A stretch of DNA of 64,000 bases from AB-137-C09 sp964458185 (lineage in GTDB: Bacteria > Pseudomonadota > Zetaproteobacteria > Mariprofundales > Mariprofundaceae). Each line of letters opens with the position of its first letter. The stretch's first letter is position 1. A model generated the notes under the pieces. The model made no database searches, was not told the DNA's origin, and saw nothing but the letters and a program-made list of their open reading frames with translations. Made by a program: the position numbers and the translations under genes. Positions 45,962-53,497 of the stretch are shown here, in pieces. The DNA is taken from the NCBI GenBank assembly GCA_964458185.1, contig CAYWFG010000003.1, forward strand, positions 28,630-92,629. The letters run 5' to 3'.

Positions 45962-46332
45962 TGCTGCGTTATTATCTAATCGCCGCAGGAATCAGCTTGA
46001 CGGTGGCTTATGCCATGTTTTTTTATGGTGCTGCGAGTGGTCAGGTGATTAAACCAGCGGCGATTGCAATGTTTACCTATCAACATTTCATTACCACGGT
46101 GGATGGGCGAGATTGCCCTTCCTGGCCTGTTTGTTCAGTCTATGCAGGCATGGCAATCAATAAACATGGCATGATCTTTGGCAGTTGGTTGATGCTGGAT
46201 CGTTTGATTCATGAACACGATGATCTGCGTACTGCGCCACGAATATTTGTAGATGGTGAGATGCGGATTGATGACCCTTTGCGACGAAATGATGCTTGGT
46301 TTCAACATGGTGAGTTTTCTTCGATTTTCTAA
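45961..46332 (+). CDS. YidD-like membrane protein insertion factor homologue (diverged)
   Basis: 123 residues with one N-terminal membrane segment (about 4-25), then TYQHFITTVDGRDCPSWPVC and SVYAGMAINKHGMIFGSWLM. This follows the YidD pattern YQ-x-FIS...CR..PSCS.YA..A...HG...G.WL, but the first Cys-Arg and the final Arg-Cys are changed. YidD aids insertion of proteins by YidC. This copy is outside the usual rpmH-rnpA-yidD-yidC locus and extends about 45 residues past the motif. The assignment is by motif only and is moderate. Confidence 0.6.
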   Translation: MLRYYLIAAGISLTVAYAMFFYGAASGQVIKPAAIAMFTYQHFITTVDGRDCPSWPVCSVYAGMAINKHGMIFGSWLMLDRLIHEHDDLRTAPRIFVDGEMRIDDPLRRNDAWFQHGEFSSIF

Positions 46333-46362
46333 AAAAGATGTCACTCCTTAACTTTACTGGTC

Positions 46363-46385
46363 GTCCCGCCTTAAAAGGGAAGCCC
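46363..46385 (+). repeat. dispersed repeat family C, copy 6
   Basis: It reads GTCCCGCCTTAAAAGGGAAG then CCC, one mismatch to the family core. It fills the 53-base gap between the convergent YidD-like gene and dnaX and touches the dnaX stop. Confidence 0.6.
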
Positions 46386-47960
46386 TCATGGTAACACCTC
46401 CACAAGGGTTGCATCCATCGCCTTCATCAAGGCTTGAACGTGAGGATCTTCTCGTGCATATTGCCAACGTTGCTTCGTTGCTTGTTCCGTTGCTTTTTGA
46501 CGTTGGGTGGAAATACTCTCAATATTATCATGGTGATGGCGGGTATCCCAGATAATTTTTTTATTCAACCATCGTTCAAATGCTACCCGTTCATCTAACG
46601 GCGTTGCACGCTGATGATGAGTGTCGAGACTTAATCGAATGGTGTCGCCAAAACTGGTACAAACCACATGTTCCAGCATGGCAGTAAAAGCAGGGTTAAG
46701 TTTGCTGTAAGCGTTGACGACTTGTTGCCAGTTTTCGTATGTTTTCTTTGAGGCTAACGGCAGAGGGCGGGCTAGGGAGGCAGGGTTATGATTACTGCTG
46801 GTGGGGTTTGATGGTGTTTTTTTTTCTGTCGCTGTTGTGGCTTGAATGGGCTGATGACCTGTTAGCGTGTGCAAATGACACAAGCGAATAATAATCATAT
46901 CAGCACCACATTGTTCATCCATCAACGGTAAATCACGCAGACCATGCAATAAGACTTGATAGTGCATATCCAATACGGGATGAGCCCAACGGGTAATTAC
47001 CTCGCTGATCCATGGTTGTAGCGTTTCATCGTCAAGATCATCCAGTAGCGCAGGGCAGGCACGGCAACATGATACACGGTGCCATAGTTCGGCCAGCCCC
47101 AGCAACATAGGTCGCGCACTGTAACCTTGTTCAGCTGCTTGTTGCATCAGGCTTAGTCCTGCATGGGCATCGCCTGCGATCACGGCATCGGTTAATTGAC
47201 GGGGTAGGGTAGGGGTGAGCAGTCCCAGTGCTTGTTGCACATCCACGGTCTGGACATGTTGCGGTGTATAAGCCAGCACGCGCTCCGCCAACGATAATGC
47301 ATCGCGCATGCTGCCATCAGCAGCCATGGCAATGCTGCGCAGGGCAGATGCTTCATACTCAATCGATTCAGCATCAAAAATATGTTGCAATTGCTGACTT
47401 ATTTCTGCCACCGATAAACGTCGTAAATCAAAACGCTGGCAGCGAGAACGCACGGTGATCGGTAATTTATCGACATCGGTAGTCGCTAAAATAAACATTA
47501 CCCGTTCAGGTGGCTCTTCCAGTGTTTTAAGCAAGGCATTGAAGGCATTGCGTGATAACATATGAACTTCATCAATGATATACACACGGTAGGGCAAGGC
47601 GTTGGGTAAATAGCGGACACTGTCTAAAATATCGCGCATATCGTCCACGCCTGTATGGCTGGCAGCATCGATTTCTAATACATCCAAATGCGAGCCGTGG
47701 GCAATTTCGCTGCAAGCGATGCAGTGATTGCATGGCTCGCCATCATCGCTGCGTACACTGCAATTGATTGCCATTGCCATCAAACGGGCGATAGTCGTTT
47801 TGCCCACGCCGCGAATCCCAGTGAGAATATAAGCATGGGCTACGGTGTTGGATTGCAGGGCGTTTTTTAGCGTTCGGGCAACAATATCTTGCCCTACTAA
47901 TTCGCTAAAACGTTGCGGTCGCCAGCGTCTAGCGAGAACTTGGTAACTTGATTGCGTCAT
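46386..47960 (-). CDS. dnaX: DNA polymerase III subunits tau/gamma
   Basis: Clamp-loader ATPase of the replisome. The 524-residue full product has YQVLARRWRPQRFSELVGQD at the start, Walker A GIRGVGKTTIARLMA, a zinc-binding cysteine cluster (about 65-80), IIDEVHMLS and sensor 1 ATTDVDKLPITVRSRC, then domain III to about residue 360. A low-complexity linker contains nine consecutive A on the coding strand at codons 377-380. A C-terminal tau-like part follows. The ATG complementary to 47960 is used, 4 bases after copA. Slippage at the A9 tract would give a gamma-like short form. Confidence 0.94.
   Translation of the reverse strand: MTQSSYQVLARRWRPQRFSELVGQDIVARTLKNALQSNTVAHAYILTGIRGVGKTTIARLMAMAINCSVRSDDGEPCNHCIACSEIAHGSHLDVLEIDAASHTGVDDMRDILDSVRYLPNALPYRVYIIDEVHMLSRNAFNALLKTLEEPPERVMFILATTDVDKLPITVRSRCQRFDLRRLSVAEISQQLQHIFDAESIEYEASALRSIAMAADGSMRDALSLAERVLAYTPQHVQTVDVQQALGLLTPTLPRQLTDAVIAGDAHAGLSLMQQAAEQGYSARPMLLGLAELWHRVSCCRACPALLDDLDDETLQPWISEVITRWAHPVLDMHYQVLLHGLRDLPLMDEQCGADMIIIRLCHLHTLTGHQPIQATTATEKKTPSNPTSSNHNPASLARPLPLASKKTYENWQQVVNAYSKLNPAFTAMLEHVVCTSFGDTIRLSLDTHHQRATPLDERVAFERWLNKKIIWDTRHHHDNIESISTQRQKATEQATKQRWQYAREDPHVQALMKAMDATLVEVLP
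46817..46825 (-). promoter_or_regulatory. A9 slippery tract in dnaX (candidate programmed frameshift)
   Basis: The coding strand reads ACA GAA AAA AAA ACA CCA, with nine A. Adding one A in the transcript, or a -1 ribosomal shift, gives AAC ACC ATC AAA CCC CAC CAG CAG TAA, a stop within nine codons. The opposite shift stops about 15 codons on. The site lies between domain III and the tau C-terminus, where other bacteria make gamma. Confidence 0.6.
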
Positions 47961-47964
47961 GGTT

Positions 47965-50421
47965 TCAAAGCTTAGCATTGCGCAAACGCAATGCATTGGT
48001 AATAACAGAGACAGAACTAAGGCTCATGGCAGCGGCTGCAATCATGGGAGAAAGCAAGATGCCAAAAAATGGGTACAACAGCCCTGCGGCAATGGGTACG
48101 CCCGCAGAATTATAAACAAAGGCAAACACCAAATTTTGGCGAATATTTTTCATCGTTGCCCGCGAAAGCCTACGCGCACGGACAATGGCAGTTAAATCAC
48201 CTTTGATTAAAGTCACGCCTGCCGATTCAATGGCGACATCCGTACCCGTTCCCATGGCAATGCCAACGTGAGCTTGTGCCAATGCAGGCGCATCATTGAT
48301 GCCGTCACCCGCCATGGCAACAATACGCCCTTCTTGTTGCAAGGCTTTAACCACCTCTGCTTTTTGATCAGGCAGAACTTCTGCCTCAACATGGGCAATA
48401 CCCAAGGTCTTTGCCACAGCCGCCGCCGTGTGGGCATTATCACCCGTTACCATGACCACCTCAATGCCTTCATCATGCAATGCTGCAATGGCTTCGGCAG
48501 TCGAGGCTTTAATGGGGTCAGAAACACCGATTAGACCACACAAAATGCCATCGACAGCCAGTAACATGACGGTTTCCCCTAACTGTTGGTGCTTGCTTAA
48601 CGTGATCGCCACATGATCAATGGCAACATTTTCTTCTTGCATGAAACGTGTATTGCCCAGTACCACGCGCACATTATTGATCGTTGCAGATACCCCACGC
48701 CCTGTTACGGCTAAAAAATCAATCATATTCAGCATCGTTAAGTTTTGTGCTGTTGCAGCTTTTATAATCGCGGTTGCCAAGGGGTGTTCGCTGGACTTCT
48801 CTAGTGTGGCAGCTAATTCCAATACAGTTTTCTCATCATAATCCGCTTGCGGTAAAATACTGGTTACGGTTGGTTTTCCTTCCGTTAATGTGCCTGTTTT
48901 ATCGACCAGTAGGGTATTGACCTTTTCCAGCACTTCCAAGGCTTCAGCATTTTTAATCAGTACCCCTGCCGTTGCACCACGCCCCGTACCGACCATGATT
49001 GAAATTGGGGTCGCAAGCCCCAAAGCACAAGGGCAAGCAATAATCAACACCGCTACAGCATTGATAATAGCATAGGCAAAGCGGGAATCAGCAGGGCCAA
49101 GAAACCACCACAATACAAACGTCAAGGCAGAGATAGCCACCACAGCAGGAACAAAATAGCCAGCCACGGAATCTGCCATTTGCTGAATAGGGGCGCGAGA
49201 ACGTTGTGCCTCGGCAACCATCGAAACGATTTGCGAAAGCAAGGTATCTGCCCCTACTTTTTCAGCCCGCATCAACAACACACCATTGCCATTGACCGTG
49301 CCACCAATTAACGCATCCCCTGTTGTTTTATCGGCGGGAACAGGCTCACCTGTCACCATGGATTCATCGACATGGCTGCCGCCTTCGATCACTTGCCCAT
49401 CGACGGGGACTTTTTCACCAGGGCGGATGCGCAATACATCACCAGCAATGACTTCGTCTAATGGCACATCGGCTTCGCTGCCATCATCAGCAACTTTGCG
49501 CGCTGTTTTAGGTGCCATGCCTAACAATAGTTTGATGGCATCGTTAGTGCGTGAGCGAGCGCGAAGTTCTAGTACTTGCCCCAATAACACCAAGGTGACA
49601 ATCACCCCCGCCGCTTCAAAATAGACAGCGACCACACCACCATCGCTGTGCATCACGGCAGGAAAAACGCTGGGCAACAATAATGCCACCATGCTGTACA
49701 GCCATGCTACGCCCACGCCTAGCCCCACAAGGGTAAACATATTGAGGTTCCACGTTTTGACCGACAACCAAAAACGCTCAAAAAACGGCGCACCCGCCCA
49801 CAGCACCACGGGTGTTGCTAAAACACATTCAATCCATTGAATCATGCCCATGCTCATTTTCGTCGGCAGCCATGAGGGCGCAAGGTCTGCGATCATTGCC
49901 AACAAAAACAAAGGCGTGGCTAAAAAAACGGCGACCGTGAACCGTCGTGTCATATCATCAAGCTCTGGGGTTTCTTCTGTGATGTTTAAGGCAACTGTTT
50001 CTAATGCCATGCCACAGACTTGGCAGGTACCAGCGCCTTGCTGCTCTTGACCAGGGCACATGGGGCAAAAATACATGGCATTGGGGTTATCAGGCAGACT
50101 GGTTTTTTTAACATGAACATGGGCAGGTGAATGATCTTTGCCTTCATAATCTAAAGGATTTGCAGAGAATTTCTCCACGCAATGTGCTGAGCAAAAATAA
50201 TAATCATGGTCGTGGTGTTGCACATGATTTTTTGATTGTGGGCTGACTTTCATGCCACACACAGGGTCATGGGTGCAATCATCGCCCAGATAATCATCAA
50301 AGTGTTCACCAAACTTTTTTAAGCAATGCGCGCTACAAAAGTGATAATCAACGCCACGAAAACTTCGTTCATGCGGCGAGTCTTTGGCAACGGTCATGCC
50401 ACATACAGGATCAATACTCAT
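47965..50421 (-). CDS. copA: copper-type P1B ATPase with two YHS domains
   Basis: Heavy-metal-exporting ATPase of the inner membrane, most probably Cu(I). The 818 residues begin with two tandem YHS domains (DPVCGMTV at 5, DPVCGMKV at 52), then a zinc-ribbon-like heavy-metal-binding motif (MYFCPMCPGQEQQGAGTCQV, about 116). These replace the usual HMA domains. Eight membrane segments, the phosphatase TGE motif (VTGEPVP), the ion motif CPCALGLATP, the phosphorylation site DKTGT and GDGINDAPAL follow. It lies between cytochrome c and dnaX genes; copper export and a heme protein fit together only loosely. Confidence 0.92.
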   Translation of the reverse strand: MSIDPVCGMTVAKDSPHERSFRGVDYHFCSAHCLKKFGEHFDDYLGDDCTHDPVCGMKVSPQSKNHVQHHDHDYYFCSAHCVEKFSANPLDYEGKDHSPAHVHVKKTSLPDNPNAMYFCPMCPGQEQQGAGTCQVCGMALETVALNITEETPELDDMTRRFTVAVFLATPLFLLAMIADLAPSWLPTKMSMGMIQWIECVLATPVVLWAGAPFFERFWLSVKTWNLNMFTLVGLGVGVAWLYSMVALLLPSVFPAVMHSDGGVVAVYFEAAGVIVTLVLLGQVLELRARSRTNDAIKLLLGMAPKTARKVADDGSEADVPLDEVIAGDVLRIRPGEKVPVDGQVIEGGSHVDESMVTGEPVPADKTTGDALIGGTVNGNGVLLMRAEKVGADTLLSQIVSMVAEAQRSRAPIQQMADSVAGYFVPAVVAISALTFVLWWFLGPADSRFAYAIINAVAVLIIACPCALGLATPISIMVGTGRGATAGVLIKNAEALEVLEKVNTLLVDKTGTLTEGKPTVTSILPQADYDEKTVLELAATLEKSSEHPLATAIIKAATAQNLTMLNMIDFLAVTGRGVSATINNVRVVLGNTRFMQEENVAIDHVAITLSKHQQLGETVMLLAVDGILCGLIGVSDPIKASTAEAIAALHDEGIEVVMVTGDNAHTAAAVAKTLGIAHVEAEVLPDQKAEVVKALQQEGRIVAMAGDGINDAPALAQAHVGIAMGTGTDVAIESAGVTLIKGDLTAIVRARRLSRATMKNIRQNLVFAFVYNSAGVPIAAGLLYPFFGILLSPMIAAAAMSLSSVSVITNALRLRNAKL

Positions 50422-50441
50422 TGGTTAGTCCTTCTCATCGG

Positions 50442-50879
50442 TTAGTCCTTTTTGTTTCGCTGAAGCCATTGTTCATAGGTTGCATCATCCCATTGGCTTT
50501 GAAAAAATGCAATCACAGCATGTTGCGCAGTTTCGTTCAACTTTTGATCAAAGGCAGGCATCTGACCATCATACAAGCTTCCTCCATGCTGAACAATGCT
50601 TAGCAATAAGGGGAGGTCATGGTGCCATGTATGCCCACTGCCATTCAGTGGTGGCGCAGGCAAATGACCATCGGCTTGTTTTTGCTTCCAATTTTTAATT
50701 AGCCCTTGGGCTTGTATGCCATGGCAACTGGCACAATGGCTAGCAAACAATGATGAGCCTACAGCGACTTGCTGCGGTGAATACCAACGCTCAACAGCAT
50801 CGCTCCCTGCTTGGCAGCCATACAGCCATAAACTGAGCATGATTACTCCATGCCGTAGCCATTTATGCATCAGGTTCAT
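50442..50879 (-). CDS. c-type cytochrome lipoprotein
   Basis: 145 residues with a lipobox (LWLYGC, Cys22), a single heme site CASCH (HCASCHGIQAQG) and a distal methionine candidate in DGQMPAFDQKL. The layout fits a small cytochrome c of the class I/CcoP-like type tethered to a membrane. It overlaps the end of ptsI by 17 bases and precedes copA by 20 bases. Electron partners are unknown; a role in copper homeostasis or oxidation is inferred only from copA. Confidence 0.85.
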   Translation of the reverse strand: MNLMHKWLRHGVIMLSLWLYGCQAGSDAVERWYSPQQVAVGSSLFASHCASCHGIQAQGLIKNWKQKQADGHLPAPPLNGSGHTWHHDLPLLLSIVQHGGSLYDGQMPAFDQKLNETAQHAVIAFFQSQWDDATYEQWLQRNKKD

Positions 50880-52524
50880 AATTGAGCCGCGACAAGGTAG
50901 AACGTATGGGCAAGATAAATTCAGCCGTCATCGACAATGTGTGAATACCCATGTTTAAAAAGGTTTTTGTCCACGCGCTATTGCTGGCTAATTCACCACA
51001 AACAGAAACGGGAATCCCCGCACTTTTTGCCGCTTGAACGGTTAATGCAATCATTTTTTTTATCGCAGGGTGTTCTGCTGTATAGTATGCTTTACAGGCC
51101 TCATTATTACGATCCGCAGCCATCGTGTATTGAATCAAATCGTTGCTTCCGATAGAAAAAAAGTCTGAAACCACTGCTAATTCATCAGCGACCATCACCG
51201 CTGATGGTACTTCAATCATGCACCCTAATAAAGGAACATCGCTTAGACCAAGCTCTTTGGCACATGTGTGCAACAATGCCCGCACGGCTTCCATCTCAGT
51301 TTCAGAACTCACCATAGGAACCATAATGCTGATCGCACCATGCGCTGAAGCGCGTAATAATGCGCGCAATTGTGTGGTTAGTACTTGTGGCCAAGTGAGC
51401 AATAAACGAATGCCTCGTAAGCCAAGCGCGGGGTTTTCATGTTTGGGGTTCTTTCCTGTTAATTGTTCAAATAACAAGGGTTTATCAGCACCAATATCAA
51501 GCAAGCGAAAAACACAGGGGCGACCTTTCATCATGCTAATGATTTTGCTGTATTGTGCATATTGTGCATCTTCATCAGGTGGGGTATTTTCGCGCAAGTA
51601 AATAAACTCGGTGCGAAATAAACCAATACCATCTGCACCAACGGCATCAATGGCAATCATTTCTTCTTCAAATTCAATATTAGCCATTAATAGTAAGGGG
51701 TGGTTATTTTTACTGGTGGAAGGTTTTTTAGAAAAAAACGCCAAATCATCGCGCACTACTGCCAGTGCAGTACTGAATAGTTTGCAGTCAGACAAGTCCG
51801 ATGCATTAGGGTGCAATAGATAACAACAGCGTTCAGCATCAAGAATAATGGGGTCGCCATCTTCTGCTTTTGCCATTAAATCTTTGGTGCCAACCAACAT
51901 CGACAAGCCCATACCGCGTGCGATAATCATGGCATGGGCATTGATACCACCTTGATCAACAATCAACCCAGCCGCGCTCATACGCCACAACATGACTACA
52001 TGGGCAGGGCTGATATCATCGGTTACAAATACAGTCGGTGCAATAGGGTTATGGATGCTCGCAAGAAAAATATCGTTATCTTGGGGGGCAAGGTTTTGCA
52101 ATACACGTTGACCAATATACCAAATATCTTCAAATCGATCACGGAAGTATTGTTCTTTGATGGCAGCAAATAATTTTTTCACGCAGGTTAAATGCTTGCG
52201 TATTGCCCATTCTGCATTGATGCATTCATCGTGAATGCGTTGCCGTACACGATCAATAAACTCAGGGTCTTGCAGTATTAAACGATGGGTTTCCAGTATG
52301 GCAGCAACCTCATGGTGACCACTGGCATGAACCTCTTTTGTTTCTTGTTGTAATGCTTGTAGCGATTGCTCAACAGCATGATCCAAACGCAGTTGCTCGT
52401 TGATGATCTCTTCGGGCGGCACATTTCGTTCTTCAACAGGAATTTCACCCGATGCTAAAATTTGTACGCGGCCAATCACCACCCCAGAGCTGGATGCAGC
52501 AGCGATGCCTTGATAACGCATCAT
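50863..52524 (-). CDS. ptsI: PTS enzyme I
   Basis: Phosphoenolpyruvate-protein phosphotransferase that phosphorylates HPr. From the ATG at 52524 the product is 553 residues, starting MMRYQGIAAASSSGVVIGRV. The active-site His is in QGGINAHAMIIARGMG (canonical GGRTSHxAI), the PEP-binding site is in LFRTEFIYLRE and GSNDLIQYTMAADRNN, and the C-terminal catalytic cysteine region is VSVCGELASN. A longer frame starting at 52608 overlaps ptsH. It lies 4 bases behind ptsH in the EIIA-HPr-EI order. Confidence 0.93.
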   Translation of the reverse strand: MMRYQGIAAASSSGVVIGRVQILASGEIPVEERNVPPEEIINEQLRLDHAVEQSLQALQQETKEVHASGHHEVAAILETHRLILQDPEFIDRVRQRIHDECINAEWAIRKHLTCVKKLFAAIKEQYFRDRFEDIWYIGQRVLQNLAPQDNDIFLASIHNPIAPTVFVTDDISPAHVVMLWRMSAAGLIVDQGGINAHAMIIARGMGLSMLVGTKDLMAKAEDGDPIILDAERCCYLLHPNASDLSDCKLFSTALAVVRDDLAFFSKKPSTSKNNHPLLLMANIEFEEEMIAIDAVGADGIGLFRTEFIYLRENTPPDEDAQYAQYSKIISMMKGRPCVFRLLDIGADKPLLFEQLTGKNPKHENPALGLRGIRLLLTWPQVLTTQLRALLRASAHGAISIMVPMVSSETEMEAVRALLHTCAKELGLSDVPLLGCMIEVPSAVMVADELAVVSDFFSIGSNDLIQYTMAADRNNEACKAYYTAEHPAIKKMIALTVQAAKSAGIPVSVCGELASNSAWTKTFLNMGIHTLSMTAEFILPIRSTLSRLNYEPDA

Positions 52525-52528
52525 GCCA

Positions 52529-52798
52529 TTAACCGCCTTCGCCAAAACAATCGTCAACCAAAGTAACCAATGCCTGCAATGTAGCTTCTGCATCAGTGCC
52601 TTTTGCACACAGCATCAACGTTGTACCTTGTGAGGCAGCGAGCAGCAATACGCCCATAATGCTTTTGCCATTCACTTCCATGCCGTCACGACGGACAAAA
52701 ACATCGCTGTTAAAGCTAGCGGCGGTTTTAACAAATAATGCGGAAGCCCGTGCATGCAAACCCAAACGATTTTGAATACATACTTCTTGTTCAGCCAT
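52529..52798 (-). CDS. ptsH: phosphocarrier protein HPr
   Basis: 89 residues. The phosphohistidine is in RLGLHARASALFVKTA, and the second site, Ser in GKSIMGVLLLA, is present as in HPr proteins controlled by HPr kinase. The start MAEQEVCIQNRLG is used; a longer frame would extend into the EIIA gene. It overlaps EIIA by 8 bases. No hprK is in the window. Confidence 0.94.
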   Translation of the reverse strand: MAEQEVCIQNRLGLHARASALFVKTAASFNSDVFVRRDGMEVNGKSIMGVLLLAASQGTTLMLCAKGTDAEATLQALVTLVDDCFGEGG

Positions 52799-53216
52799 GG
52801 GGCGATATGTTGGCAGCCGATGCCATAAAGTCAGAGGTGACACACATGTATTGCTTGCCAGTTGCAACCACATCTTGGGCAAAAACTTTCACATCTGTTG
52901 CTTCGCTACGTTCTGATACTGCTTTGATCAAAGCTGGAATATTAAAACCAGAAATAACTTCACAGTGTTCATCGGCCGCTATAGATTCGGCAATATTACA
53001 GGGTGTACCACCAAACATATCAGCAAAAAGCAGCACACCAAGTTCGGTGTTGCATTGCTTGATCGCCACCTTAATGTGTGCCAATGAGGTATCAATATCA
53101 TCGGAGTTTTCAACATCAATAGCAATCAAAAAAGGTTGTTCACCCAGCACATGCTCAATCGCTTTTTTTGATTCACTTGCCACTTTAGCATGTGCAATCA
53201 ATACAATACCTATCAT
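52791..53216 (-). CDS. PTS EIIA component, mannose type
   Basis: 141 residues of the EIIA-Man fold. The N-terminal phosphohistidine is His9 in IVLIAHAKVASE, followed by LLFADMFGGTPCNIAES and GFNIPALIKAV. No EIIB, EIIC or EIID sugar-permease gene is present. The set EIIA-HPr-EI without a permease suggests a regulatory PTS that senses PEP/pyruvate or nitrogen state, not sugar transport. It is the first member of the triple. Confidence 0.92.
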   Translation of the reverse strand: MIGIVLIAHAKVASESKKAIEHVLGEQPFLIAIDVENSDDIDTSLAHIKVAIKQCNTELGVLLFADMFGGTPCNIAESIAADEHCEVISGFNIPALIKAVSERSEATDVKVFAQDVVATGKQYMCVTSDFMASAANISPHG

Positions 53217-53236
53217 ACATTCTCCAACATCAGTGA

Positions 53237-53470
53237 TTAGGTCAGTTCATTGCTTAAGCGGTCTAAAAGGCTAGAAAATGGGCGAAACAATAAGGGGGAT
53301 ACAATGAGAATAAACAATGGCACACCCCAAGCAATTTCTTTTTCACCCTCGCTAAACAGGGAAATGTTATTAACACCAAAGCCTGTCTGGATCATTGCCA
53401 TCCAAAGAAAGAAAAAACCAATAAAACAAAATCCAAACAACCCAACCTTAATAAACGTAGGCATCACCAT
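53237..53470 (-). CDS. small two-helix membrane protein
   Basis: 77 residues with two hydrophobic segments (about 7-28 and 42-59), an EGEKEIAWG loop between them and a polar C-terminus. I do not recognise it. It lies 20 bases before the EIIA gene, with GGAGATGG at its start region, so it may be cotranscribed with the PTS genes. Coding status is supported by composition and spacing only. Confidence 0.55.
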   Translation of the reverse strand: MVMPTFIKVGLFGFCFIGFFFLWMAMIQTGFGVNNISLFSEGEKEIAWGVPLFILIVSPLLFRPFSSLLDRLSNELT

Positions 53471-53497
53471 CTCCTTTAAATAGATACAATTACAAAA

